Below, piece after piece: positions 1-9,046 of a stretch of DNA of 64,000 nt. A program made the translations under genes and the position numbers. Within the stretch, counting starts at the first letter, position 1, and every line of letters begins with the position of its first letter. The notes beneath the pieces are model-generated. The model had not been told where the DNA came from, made no database searches, and saw nothing but the letters and a program-made list of their open reading frames with translations. The DNA is from Sphingobacterium yanglingense (GTDB taxonomy: Bacteria; Bacteroidota; Bacteroidia; Sphingobacteriales; Sphingobacteriaceae). The stretch lies in contig NZ_SNYV01000015.1 in NCBI RefSeq assembly GCF_004363245.1, positions 1-64,000 on the forward strand, written 5' to 3'.

Positions 1-3000
1 TCTGTCATAGGATCTGCTATCGTAACGCTGTTCAATGTCGTATTCCCTGTATTGCGTACCGTGAACGTGTACGTGATAACATCGTCCTTGTCAGCCTTGC
101 CGTTCGTATTGTTGTCCGTAGTAATTACAGCAGTCTTAACAAACGATAAATCCGGTTGCTGATCAGCTCCGGGAACCACCGTAGGATCGCCAGGTGTCTT
201 GCCCGGATCTGGTGTGCCTGGATTGTTCGGATCTTCAGGTGTAGATTCCACCGGAGGAACAGTTGTTGTACCGTCAGGGCCGTTACCGTTAACCGTAGCA
301 ACGTTCTCCACAGAACCGCGATCCACGTCTGTCTGAACAACCATATACGTAGCGCTGAACGTAGCCGTAGCACCGGGAGCTAAACTAGCAACAGAAGCTG
401 GGCTAATAGTACTCAGGTTCGTAAGAGGATCGCTAACTGAAATATCTTTAAGTTCAACATTCCCTGTGTTCTTAACCGTAAAGGTGTATGTAATCACATC
501 ATTGGCATCCGCCTTACCCACTGTACCGTTGTCCGTAGTAAGCTTAGCGCCTTTAACTAAGGTGTATGATGGTACACCTAACTCTACCAATACTTCATCA
601 GTATTATTGGTTTGATCAGGGTCATTTTCATTCGCTGCGACCGTTGCCGTATTATTATATGTACCCGCAGCGAGCACATCAGCTGTAATTGTCATTGTAT
701 ACGATTCCCCGCTTGCTAACGAAGGAATTGTCCAATTAGGTGCACTCCAGCTCCCTTCACTCACCGTTACATTGGTCACAGTATACCCATTTGGCACAAC
801 ATCCGTAACGGTGACGCCCGTGGCTCTGGAAGGCCCGTTATTAGTTACGGTTATCGTAAATGTAACTTCGTCTCCCACAACTGGTCGATTATTATCCACC
901 ACTTTCTCTATTGCCAGATCTGCTGCGGCGGGTGATGGTGTAACTACACCGGCTTCATCTTGATTATTATTCGTGTCATTATCGAATACATCACTTGCAA
1001 TAGTCGCTACGTTTGTATAATTCCCTGATTGTTGTATTTCAGCTGCAATAGAAAGTGTTGCAGTATTGCTACCATTAGCTGACGAAAGGTTACCAATAGT
1101 CCAAATTCCAGTAGTAGAGTTATATGCCCCCGTTGACGGAGTGGCTGAAATAAACACGTATCCATTTGGTAATTGATCGGTAACCTTCACCCCTGTCGCA
1201 TCTGAAGGACCATTATTTACCGCAGTGATTGTAAAAGTCACTGGAGTACCTACTTGCCATGGACCGGTTGACACTTCCTTGGTAACTGTCAAATCAGCCA
1301 CTATTGAAAGCTGACCATTAAGCTTAATATTGTTAGTTTGCGTTAAATCCACTTGTGTCGGATCTCCAGCAGCGACCGTAGTATAATCCTGATTGATTCC
1401 ATCTGCCTCAAAGAAAGGATCCGCAGGGGGTATATTTATATCTGGATTGGTAGCGTTGATATCTGTATAGTCATTGGGTCTAAGGATAGTAGCCCACGTA
1501 TAAATCTTTCCATTATAGGTACCCAATGCGCTCACCGCCGAAGCTTTGACTGAAATCGTTGCTTGGCAACCCGAAGGCATGTCTACTATGGCTTCAAAAA
1601 TTCCGTTAGCAAACGTAGGAGTCCCAACAAGCACGGCACATGCCGAGCTAAAAGCAATATCGGCCGGGTCTAGACTAATTGCTACACCCGAAGGGACATA
1701 AAAGCGAAATGTTGCCCCACGGGTAAGTGGTCCATTTAATGGATCTGTATTGGTTTTGACGGCACTTGGCCCATTATTACGGATCACACTTGTATATTGC
1801 CATTCGTCGCCTACCGAAACCGTAGTGGCAGGAAAATTATCCGCAACAATACTTTCAACTTCCAGGTCCGATTCATTTACTACAATATTCGTGTTTATGG
1901 TCTTGGCTTCTCCGCGAATAAATGTCCAAGTATCCAATGATCTATTATTACCAAAATTGCTAGAAAATTTATGACCGTTAGCACTACTTCGAATCCCTAT
2001 GCTGTTCGTTGGTGAAAGATGACTATTATTCTTTGGATTAGACGCTCCGTTCGTTTCCGTAATTCCGGAGTCATCCCAATACACTGTATCAGAGACAACT
2101 AAGTTTAAATTGCTATTATTTAAACGTTCGATAATAACGCCATCCACATTATTCTCTACGTCAAAATAAGGAAAATGTACTTCCCCGCCCTGCAAACGTA
2201 CGGTTATTGTTGCCGGTACATTTCCCTCAGGTAAGGCTATCCCATTTCCATCTTTACCATCCCAAAAAATCTCATTACTTCCGCTACCAGCGATTCCCCG
2301 TATTTCACGGGTCACAAAAGCTGCTGGAATGGCATCACTTTTAATATCAACAATGAATTGGCCCTGAGCGTCTGCTGTAAAACCAATATACCCCCCTTTA
2401 TTACTGATTTGTCCCAGTGTACCATCCACACCTTTGATCTGCAAATCTTCCACTTCAGGGAGTATTGGTATATTTTTCAGCCAAGTGCTCCCATTTGGAA
2501 CTGCTCCGGATGCTTCAGTTGGCATGTCCGAGGCAGGAGGAGCATAAAACATCTTATAAGTAATATCGGTCTCCGTATCGGCGAGATTTGGATTATGAAT
2601 ACTATATCCTAACACCTCAATACTGGTTGGAGTTGAAGCGTTCACACTTTTATAAATCGATTGCTTAGTATTTTTATCTGTAACCCCATTGTTATTTACA
2701 AAAAACGTATACAATTGTCCGTTCATTCCGTTCTGATCGGTTCGGTAGATATACCCATCCTTAGTCAGCACATAGACTTTGGCATAAACCCGATAACTGG
2801 TAGAGTTTGCCGTAAAATTAAAAACACTAGTCCATACTCGACCAGAGACAAATTTATCTTCGTCAGGTTTAAAAACAGACACGTCCCATGCAGACACATG
2901 TCCTGTTGAAGTCCCTGTTGTCCAATCGCCATTCGCCAATCCAGCTTGTGAACCGTCGCTATTCCCGCCACGAAAACTCACCTGATAAATTCCCGTTGTA

Positions 3001-3434
3001 GGAGCTGTATAATACAAGGGAACATATTGATTAGCAACAGCAGCTGTTGCTGGTTTTGCTGGCCCCGCTAATTCTGCAGCCCGGTTCGGAATGTTCCCGG
3101 CAGCACCTATAGCTGGCGTCACGTCCACTCCTGAAGGACTGTAAAGATAAATCCGTTTTGTACCGGAAGGATCTTGCGCATTGGATGCCAAAGTAATGAT
3201 TTCTCCGGCTTGCACATAGACGTAATGTATCCCAAGATTTGGATACGGAAAGCTATTGCTCGGAGCAGCATTTGAGCTACTTAACATTGCTCTGTGCCCT
3301 TGAACACCATTAGGATACAGATCTTTCGACCCATCCGCAAATGCCCACGAAAAGGAAGATAAAAAAATCAAGATTAGGCAAACCATTTTTAGCCAGCCAC
3401 ACCTGATAAGGTTTGGTTTTTTAAATAAATCCAT
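1..3434 (-). CDS. Large secreted surface protein with DUF11/DUF7507-type repeats (partial, C-terminus outside window)
   Basis: Reading from an ATG at 3434 the frame stays open to the window edge (about 1144 codons), so the stop lies outside. The N-terminus has a charged start, a hydrophobic stretch at about residues 16-30 and an AFA-like cleavage region: a Sec signal peptide. A long ectodomain follows, with a WDGKDGNG loop near residue 390. From about nucleotide 1295 downward come two Ig-like DUF11 modules (motifs TFTIT..NNGPS..TGV.VTD, roughly 1295-975 and 975-590). Then come DUF7507-type modules (DVITYTFTV.NTGN, from about 580 and again from about 150) joined by a Pro/Gly/Asp-rich linker. 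Such proteins are usually cell-surface or type IX-secreted adhesins with a C-terminal sorting domain; that domain is not visible here. The repeat families are recognised from motif pattern, and the adhesin role is inference. Confidence 0.8.
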   Translation of the reverse strand, partial: MDLFKKPNLIRCGWLKMVCLILIFLSSFSWAFADGSKDLYPNGVQGHRAMLSSSNAAPSNSFPYPNLGIHYVYVQAGEIITLASNAQDPSGTKRIYLYSPSGVDVTPAIGAAGNIPNRAAELAGPAKPATAAVANQYVPLYYTAPTTGIYQVSFRGGNSDGSQAGLANGDWTTGTSTGHVSAWDVSVFKPDEDKFVSGRVWTSVFNFTANSTSYRVYAKVYVLTKDGYIYRTDQNGMNGQLYTFFVNNNGVTDKNTKQSIYKSVNASTPTSIEVLGYSIHNPNLADTETDITYKMFYAPPASDMPTEASGAVPNGSTWLKNIPILPEVEDLQIKGVDGTLGQISNKGGYIGFTADAQGQFIVDIKSDAIPAAFVTREIRGIAGSGSNEIFWDGKDGNGIALPEGNVPATITVRLQGGEVHFPYFDVENNVDGVIIERLNNSNLNLVVSDTVYWDDSGITETNGASNPKNNSHLSPTNSIGIRSSANGHKFSSNFGNNRSLDTWTFIRGEAKTINTNIVVNESDLEVESIVADNFPATTVSVGDEWQYTSVIRNNGPSAVKTNTDPLNGPLTRGATFRFYVPSGVAISLDPADIAFSSACAVLVGTPTFANGIFEAIVDMPSGCQATISVKASAVSALGTYNGKIYTWATILRPNDYTDINATNPDINIPPADPFFEADGINQDYTTVAAGDPTQVDLTQTNNIKLNGQLSIVADLTVTKEVSTGPWQVGTPVTFTITAVNNGPSDATGVKVTDQLPNGYVFISATPSTGAYNSTTGIWTIGNLSSANGSNTATLSIAAEIQQSGNYTNVATIASDVFDNDTNNNQDEAGVVTPSPAAADLAIEKVVDNNRPVVGDEVTFTITVTNNGPSRATGVTVTDVVPNGYTVTNVTVSEGSWSAPNWTIPSLASGESYTMTITADVLAAGTYNNTATVAANENDPDQTNNTDEVLVELGVPSYTLVKGAKLTTDNGTVGKADANDVITYTFTVKNTGNVELKDISVSDPLTNLSTISPASVASLAPGATATFSATYMVVQTDVDRGSVENVATVNGNGPDGTTTVPPVESTPEDPNNPGTPDPGKTPGDPTVVPGADQQPDLSFVKTAVITTDNNTNGKADKDDVITYTFTVRNTGNTTLNSVTIADPMT

Positions 3435-4103
3435 AACTACTATTTGGTAATATTGTATTTGATCAACAATCTGATTTGTTCCTACGGATAGCGATATTAT
3501 TTTAAGAGAATAAAACACTATCCGAGGTAAAGGAAAACAAGTTTCTTAATACATCTGATATAGCCTTATCTATTATAACAAAAACTTGCTATGTGCACAC
3601 CTCGTTTTACCACTTTAAAGCTAGTCTTTCATACCGCTCTTTAGTTAGGTGCTATTGACTATCCATACTTAAAACTACTCACACACATACTCCTACCCAC
3701 GGGTAGTCAACTAAGGCGCAAAAGTAGACTAACTACAATATTTTTATGTCTCATTTCGAAATCTTGTTGTCCAATTAAAAAATGAGACACATTATAAATT
3801 CTGAAAATCAACAAATTACACGTTTAAGAACACAAAAAAAATGTAGACAAGAAACTACAACATAGACTCTCAATTTTTTTTGAGACACCTTAAAAAATAA
3901 GATTTTGAGTAGAAATATTGATCTCTGATACTATTGAAGATTTACTGGCTTAGGTAATGAAATTAAAACAGGAATCTAGGGAAGGTAGAGCAAAAGGAAA
4001 TATTCTAGCAAATAAAACAGGTCGCACTTCCATTACTTTTAGGAAAGTTATATACCAAAGAGGGAATCATTAGGGGATGGGGATACCGTCCCAATTATTG
4101 GAT
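3435..4103. other. Intergenic region / long leader of the surface-protein gene
   Basis: This stretch of 669 bases has no convincing gene. It holds a minus-strand -7-like box (TACTTTTG, 3726-3719) that would give a leader of about 280 nt for the surface-protein gene. Just inside that leader is a hairpin, CTACCC-AC-GGGTAG, at 3693-3706. Further upstream are an inverted repeat TGTCTCATTT/AAATGAGACA (3747-3756 with 3780-3789) and a smaller one TCTCAA/TTGAGA (3868-3873 with 3880-3885). The rest is AT-rich and unassigned. Confidence 0.5.
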
Positions 4104-5192
4104 TTATGACTTAACCAGATTCTGCTCCCGATAGATCATCGGAGAACATCCCTTCTCAAGGTTAAAATTGCGATAGAAGGAAGCTCGAGAATTAAATCCG
4201 CAAGCAAAGGCGAGTTCTTCCATGCTCATATCCAATTCTACGGACAGCAGCATATCACAGGCCTTCGCAATACGCCAAGCATTTATGGTCTTTACAAATC
4301 CTTCGGAATACACCTGTGTGAAATACTGGGAAATGAGACTTTTGGGAACATTCAAATCCTGCGCCATCTGCTCTAATTTAAAACTCGCATCAAAATATTT
4401 CTCCATAGCCAAATACTCTGCTATCTTACGCTGCTGCACAGCGGATATATCCGTTGACTGTCTCGATTCTACTTCCTGAGGTAATTGAGGAACGAGCTGC
4501 ACCTCACCCTCCTGTTCGGATTCCCTATCTTCTTCCCATACTGGTGAAACACGGAGCCGACCAAGCATATACCAATAGATTAAAGACACGCCGGCCAACA
4601 TCGCGCCAATAACGATAACACCGGTCATTAATGGCTCCTCCTTTACCCCTCCATTATAATTTTCCCACACAAAAGGCAACATAAATGAAGTTAATATCAA
4701 AAGCACAATCATCGTGTACTTAAAAACACCGAGGTTGATATTTTCAGGTCCCTTCTTAGCTGTAAATACAAATATAGGATACAATACCCAAGAGACACAC
4801 ATAGCACCATAAAGAACAGTGTAATAACCTATAGTGTAGGAACTTCGGAATAGCGGAGAGGATAAAAACACGACATAACCGAGGACACCTAAGAAAAAGG
4901 GCATAAAATGAAGCCATAGTTTTCCTCGTGACAGTACTTTCCCTTCTAATATTTTATAGATCCAGAATAGAAAAGGTCCAAAAGTCAATCCAAATGGTGC
5001 AGCGGTACTCACATACTCCATTCCCGGAAAAACTTCCGTAAACAAAAACATGAAGCTTACGTCAACAAGCATCTGTACCAAAAATACCGATAAAATTCGA
5101 TCTATTGTGTTGCGATCCCGAATACCAAATGATAATAGAACACCTTGCAAGGCGACAACAAAAATGGTAGCATATAGAAAAACAACAAACAT
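4104..5192 (-). CDS. Membrane-anchored AraC-family transcriptional regulator
   Basis: 362 residues. The first ~215 residues form about seven hydrophobic helices. An acidic/glutamine-rich linker follows (about 220-245). The C-terminal ~100 residues carry a double helix-turn-helix of the AraC type, with the second motif around FACGFNSRASFYRNF and the typical Y..GCSP..Y tail. This places the DNA-binding domain in the cytoplasm, tethered to a polytopic sensor. It starts two bases after the stop of a paralogous regulator (5195-6157), so both are probably one transcript. The ligand is unknown. A role in controlling the neighbouring surface protein or glycosidase is only positional inference. Confidence 0.85.
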   Translation of the reverse strand: MFVVFLYATIFVVALQGVLLSFGIRDRNTIDRILSVFLVQMLVDVSFMFLFTEVFPGMEYVSTAAPFGLTFGPFLFWIYKILEGKVLSRGKLWLHFMPFFLGVLGYVVFLSSPLFRSSYTIGYYTVLYGAMCVSWVLYPIFVFTAKKGPENINLGVFKYTMIVLLILTSFMLPFVWENYNGGVKEEPLMTGVIVIGAMLAGVSLIYWYMLGRLRVSPVWEEDRESEQEGEVQLVPQLPQEVESRQSTDISAVQQRKIAEYLAMEKYFDASFKLEQMAQDLNVPKSLISQYFTQVYSEGFVKTINAWRIAKACDMLLSVELDMSMEELAFACGFNSRASFYRNFNLEKGCSPMIYREQNLVKS

Positions 5193-5194
5193 AT

Positions 5195-6157
5195 CTAGAT
5201 AAGTGAAGATTGTTCCCTATATGCAGAAGGCAAAACCCCTACCCGCTCCTTAAAATAGCGATTAAATGTAGTCTTAGATGAAAAACCTGATGAATGGGCA
5301 ACTGCCTCAATTTTATACTCACTACCGAATTCCATTAGAATTGCTTTCGCATGGCGTATACGATAAGTAGCCAACCACTCATAATAAGTCAAATGCAGTT
5401 GATTGTTCAAATAATGAGAAATAACGCTTTTTGCGATTCCAACGTGATTGGACAATTTATCCAAGGATAATTTTGAATCTAAAAACAAACGATCCACTTC
5501 CATAGCGCGTACCAATTCGCCTCCACAATGTGCCAATATCCCTGTATCAGCAGGTAGCATAGAATCTTCTGCAACAGGTATTGTTACGTCATCTTGCTCC
5601 ACAGCATGGAAGCGAGAGTACATGTAATTGACAAGCATAAATAGACTAAAGACCATCGCCACCGCTATAGCATGAATCGGATTGATTCCCATAAACACAT
5701 CGACTTGTATGTAGTGTTTTAAAAACACAGACCCTACAAAGAGAAAAATCCCCATCCCCAAAGCCATCAGTTGCTTGAGCAAAACGAATCCCTCCGTTTT
5801 ACTAGGAGTACCCTTCAAACGAAATAAAATCACCACAGGATAACCTATCTGCACTATAATCATAATCGGGAGGTACCATTTAAAATACGTCCAATCAAAA
5901 GTATCTCCCAATATGAAATACCAAGTCACAAAAAAAGCAAAAGGAATATTCCCCAACAGCAGATCTCGCTTTATTACCGACTCGCTCTTATTGGAAAGAT
6001 ACTGGTACATCGCCCAGAATAAAGGGCCATACAGCAAAGGCATTGGGAAACTATAGTTGGAAAACAGAATACAAAAATGGTATAACTGCAGTATAGTCAA
6101 TACAGAAACAAGTAATTCAAAAAAAGTCAATTTCTTCAAAAAGGAAGACAATTTCAT
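5195..6157 (-). CDS. Membrane-anchored AraC-family transcriptional regulator (paralogue)
   Basis: About 320 residues from the ATG at 6157. A TTG seven codons upstream is also in frame, but the ATG gives a normal N-terminus (MKLSSFLKK). Around six to seven hydrophobic helices are followed by a C-terminal AraC helix-turn-helix pair (second motif around HSSGFSSKTTFNRYF, then an F-K-E-R-V-G-x-x-P-xx-YR tail). Architecture matches the next gene downstream, so the two are likely a duplication. Residue-level divergence is large, suggesting an old duplication with separate ligands. A -7 box and a 39-nt palindrome lie about 260-300 nt upstream. Confidence 0.83.
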   Translation of the reverse strand: MKLSSFLKKLTFFELLVSVLTILQLYHFCILFSNYSFPMPLLYGPLFWAMYQYLSNKSESVIKRDLLLGNIPFAFFVTWYFILGDTFDWTYFKWYLPIMIIVQIGYPVVILFRLKGTPSKTEGFVLLKQLMALGMGIFLFVGSVFLKHYIQVDVFMGINPIHAIAVAMVFSLFMLVNYMYSRFHAVEQDDVTIPVAEDSMLPADTGILAHCGGELVRAMEVDRLFLDSKLSLDKLSNHVGIAKSVISHYLNNQLHLTYYEWLATYRIRHAKAILMEFGSEYKIEAVAHSSGFSSKTTFNRYFKERVGVLPSAYREQSSLI

Positions 6158-6531
6158 GTAGATTTTTCTCGTTAACAAAATTTAATATAGCACTCCTGCT
6201 CACACTTACCAAAAAGCATGAAATCAAAAATCAGTTTAGATTACAACTGCAATCCACACAAAAAAATGCCCAAAAATTTTCCCCAAACATCACAACCCCT
6301 GTCAGAACAGAAATACATTGATACTAGAAAAAATCTCTTAAGTTAAGTTCAAAAAATCGTCTACTTATGTAATGACGATGTACTTTAGATAATCCCCAAA
6401 GGTATTAAAGATAGATGCGTAAACATATATTGTTTAACAATACATGTTTACGCAAATATAGAACAAAAACATTTCTATAAAAAATAAATCTTTTTTACAT
6501 TCAATAAGTTACAGAAATATAACACATTGGT
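6158..6531. other. Intergenic region with -7 box and long palindrome
   Basis: 374 bases between the glycosidase stop and the regulator pair, both on the minus strand. It contains a -7-like box TATATTTG followed by CG (6460-6453), immediately followed by a 39-nt near-perfect palindrome (6416-6454). No gene is visible; the remainder is AT-rich. Confidence 0.55.
6416..6454. promoter_or_regulatory. 39-nt near-perfect palindrome, operator or terminator
   Basis: The left arm 6416-6434 and right arm 6436-6454 are complementary at 18 of 19 positions around a single central base. The outer part of each arm is TGCGTAAACAT / ATGTTTACGCA. On the minus strand it begins in the last bases of a TATATTTG -7 box and would cover the start site of the regulator-pair transcript, which favours an operator. 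It also lies about 80 nt after the stop of the GH123-like gene, but no clear T-run follows, so terminator function is less well supported. Confidence 0.5.
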
Positions 6532-8283
6532 CTAATTCAATAAACTTTTAGCATCATTCAGATCTTCGTTCCATGTAGCTGTTCGCGTGGGCTTATCCAA
6601 TCTTTCAATTGCTTTATTCAGCCTGTTCATTTTTTCCTTCTCGTTGCTGCTCTCCCACTTTTTGCGCAACACCTGTACTTTTTCATAATCCTGTATCCCC
6701 TCCAACATCCGCTCAAAACGTATCGAGCTTCTATTTTGCGGATACACAATATAGGTATCCCCTGCTGGCCATGTCCGGAAACGCGAATCCTGTAATGGGG
6801 TCTCTACCCAAGAGTTATATGCCCAATGTAACACCCCATCAAAACCAGCAGCTAATGCGTACCAAGCTAGGTAAGTCGATTCTGCTGGATCAGAAAAAGT
6901 AAACTGATTCGGGAATGAATTGCCACAGTACACATAAAATGTACTATTTAATCCGCGAGCTCTTCTATTAATTAGATCCTCTTTGGAAAAAGGATGCCCT
7001 GAGGCCAGGCTAATATCTTCACTATCTGGAAACTTCTTATAGGTCTTCTGATTGTCTGCATAAGAAACTCCTAGCTCGGGCGCAATTTTCTTTACTAATG
7101 CAAAAGCAGCCTCCATCTGTGCGGGTTCGCGCTCGTCCATAGCGATATTGGTGATTTCAAGCCAACCTTTTGCTTTAAGATGAGCGACAAAACTAGTCAA
7201 AAATGGCGCCCAAATCTCCTCAAACACCGCAGTTCCCGGCTTAGCTTCTACATCAATGAATTTTCCTGAGACCTCATCCTTATAATGAATAATATTATTC
7301 CAAGGCACAATGGAGTAACAGTTAATCATTTTCTTTACACCAAGATCCATCATCAGTGTAACCCATCTATCGAATACGGTGTAGTCATATTGCCAAGAGC
7401 CGTCTTTTTTCTTTTTCCAGATAATCATATCTGCATATGGATCCAGCGTCTGAACGTTCCAAGGGTCTTTATTCAGCGTCGCCGTAATAACCTTCTGTCC
7501 AGCATCGGCCAACCGCTTCATCACCGGCTTCAACGCCGCAAAATGCGCTTCAGACCACATGGTTAATCCCTCGGTACGGGCCACAGCAGAAGGATGTTGC
7601 CATTGATCCAGATGGAATGTCCACTGACCGACTTCAGGCAACAGTTCATCAACTACTTCCAACTCCAAAACTAAATCTTCTATTTTCCGTTCACCGGATT
7701 TTACAGTCACCGCAGCTCGGTATATGCCACTTTCACTATCTCGCGGAATATCTACAGTAACCCATACAGGACGTACTTCTTTACCTCTAATATCATATGT
7801 ATCTAGATCATCCAACATATCTGGGGACAAGGAAGAGGCAAAATCCTGAGGCTTACGGTAACCGCAACCGGGACCGAACTCATCCGTCATCACATAACGC
7901 ACGAATCGGGCCTGAGCTGTATTAGCTTTAATCTCGGGAAGTTTTGCTGCCCGAAAGTCACCTATTTCTACAGAGACACTATTTATAGCCGAAGTCGACC
8001 ATAACAACAATTGTGCGGAGACTCGCTCTCCCTTCCAACCTTTGACCAATGCTTTTTTTTGTGTAAGCACCTGAGGCGCAACAGATCGCGGGTAGCGCTT
8101 ATCAATTGAGACAAATGAACTATTGAGGCCCCGTTTCACAACTGACCAATCGGACAAGGTATCTGCAGTTGGATCTGTCATCTCTATAAACGGGCGTCCT
8201 TTTGCTATTGTCTGGGCTTGTACGGCTTCACCTTGCGTCCATAGCACGAGACTTGCTATTCCAATTTTTACTAAAGTCTTCAA
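6532..8283 (-). CDS. GH123-like glycoside hydrolase (DUF4091 family), secreted
   Basis: 583 residues with an N-terminal signal peptide ending near AQA (residues 1-23). A beta-sandwich region (about 80-215) precedes a TIM-barrel-type domain. The adjacent acidic pair D383-E384 in the motif NIAMDEREP matches the Asp-Glu pair used by GH123 beta-N-acetylgalactosaminidases in substrate-assisted catalysis. The C-terminus has the DUF4091 signature (GDTYIVYP...SIRFERMLEGIQDYE, about 508-534). The fold family is well supported. The exact sugar is not: many DUF4091 proteins are uncharacterised, and GalNAc cleavage is inferred from GH123. The neighbouring upstream fragment is also from a glycosidase, so this may be the survivor of a small glycan-degradation cluster. 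Confidence 0.8.
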   Translation of the reverse strand: MKTLVKIGIASLVLWTQGEAVQAQTIAKGRPFIEMTDPTADTLSDWSVVKRGLNSSFVSIDKRYPRSVAPQVLTQKKALVKGWKGERVSAQLLLWSTSAINSVSVEIGDFRAAKLPEIKANTAQARFVRYVMTDEFGPGCGYRKPQDFASSLSPDMLDDLDTYDIRGKEVRPVWVTVDIPRDSESGIYRAAVTVKSGERKIEDLVLELEVVDELLPEVGQWTFHLDQWQHPSAVARTEGLTMWSEAHFAALKPVMKRLADAGQKVITATLNKDPWNVQTLDPYADMIIWKKKKDGSWQYDYTVFDRWVTLMMDLGVKKMINCYSIVPWNNIIHYKDEVSGKFIDVEAKPGTAVFEEIWAPFLTSFVAHLKAKGWLEITNIAMDEREPAQMEAAFALVKKIAPELGVSYADNQKTYKKFPDSEDISLASGHPFSKEDLINRRARGLNSTFYVYCGNSFPNQFTFSDPAESTYLAWYALAAGFDGVLHWAYNSWVETPLQDSRFRTWPAGDTYIVYPQNRSSIRFERMLEGIQDYEKVQVLRKKWESSNEKEKMNRLNKAIERLDKPTRTATWNEDLNDAKSLLN

Positions 8284-8302
8284 GATATTTATGTTTTGGT
8301 AT

Positions 8303-8878
8303 CTAGTTATAAAAATCCAGTTCGGCTATACTTAGCGAATTGCCGCCGCCTGTAATTTCGGCTGATTCAATACGAATATAACGGGTATTCACCTTATTTT
8401 CAAATAGATGTTTTCTTTTTGAAGGATTATCGATTAGATTTCCAAATTCAAAGCTATCGATATCTCTCCAAGTACGTCCATCCGTACTTATTTTAAGCAT
8501 CCCTTTGGCCATCATTCCCTCTCTATGCTTTCTCTGCGGAGTGTAGGCAAATACCGAAACGTCATAAGCTGCTCCCAAATCTATTTCGATAAATTGTACG
8601 GCACCTGTCGGCTGAGAATGCCAAAGGGAGTTTGGATTTCCATCTATAGCTTTAGCAGAAGACATTTTCTCCCGTTCACTACTACTAGCCAATATGTTCC
8701 ACCCAATCTTCGGTATTGCCAGAGTCTCGTCAACAACTGCGCCTCGCTGCCCATCAGGGGCGATGGCAACAGCCTTAATAGATTTTGCACGGGGTTGAAA
8801 CGCACCATTGTACACCAACGAATTCACAGTCGGCATAGCTCCATCTAGTGTATAATATATACGATACTCCGATTTCAA
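8303..8878 (-). pseudogene. Orphan C-terminal fragment of a secreted fucosidase/hexosaminidase-type glycosidase
   Basis: The open frame begins at a TTG (8878) only two codons after an in-frame stop (TAG at 8884-8882). It codes for two accessory domains without a catalytic one: a chitobiase/hexosaminidase C-terminal domain (RIYYTLDGAMPT, residues about 5-65) and an F5/8 type C (discoidin) domain (NILASSSE...AKAIDGN, LWHSQ, RYIRIESAE, about 60-190). This pair is typical of the C-terminus of Bacteroidota GH29 alpha-L-fucosidases. No signal peptide, no ribosome-binding context and no catalytic domain lie upstream, where the divergent aldehyde dehydrogenase starts only 168 bp away. It is best read as a remnant left by a deletion. 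An independent small carbohydrate-binding protein is unlikely. Confidence 0.75.
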
Positions 8879-9046
8879 ATTCTATAGAATATCTTCCCCA
8901 AAATTGTTTAAGCTATTGTATTTTGCTAAAATACAGCATCCCCCCCTTTCATATAGTACGCGATTTTACCTTATCATTTCATTTTATTATCATAAACTGG
9001 TAATTTACCATAAAGAAATGGTTACTTTTAAGAGAAACTACGTGAT

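Noticed and set aside
125..383. Short opposite-frame open frames in the repeat region
   Set aside because: They are shadows of the repeat protein's low-complexity linker, where biased codons keep other frames open.
3747..3789. Invertible promoter flanked by TGTCTCATTT repeats
   Set aside because: The spacer is only 23 bp, too short for known Bacteroidota promoter inversions, no invertase gene is nearby and the likely -7 box lies outside the repeats.
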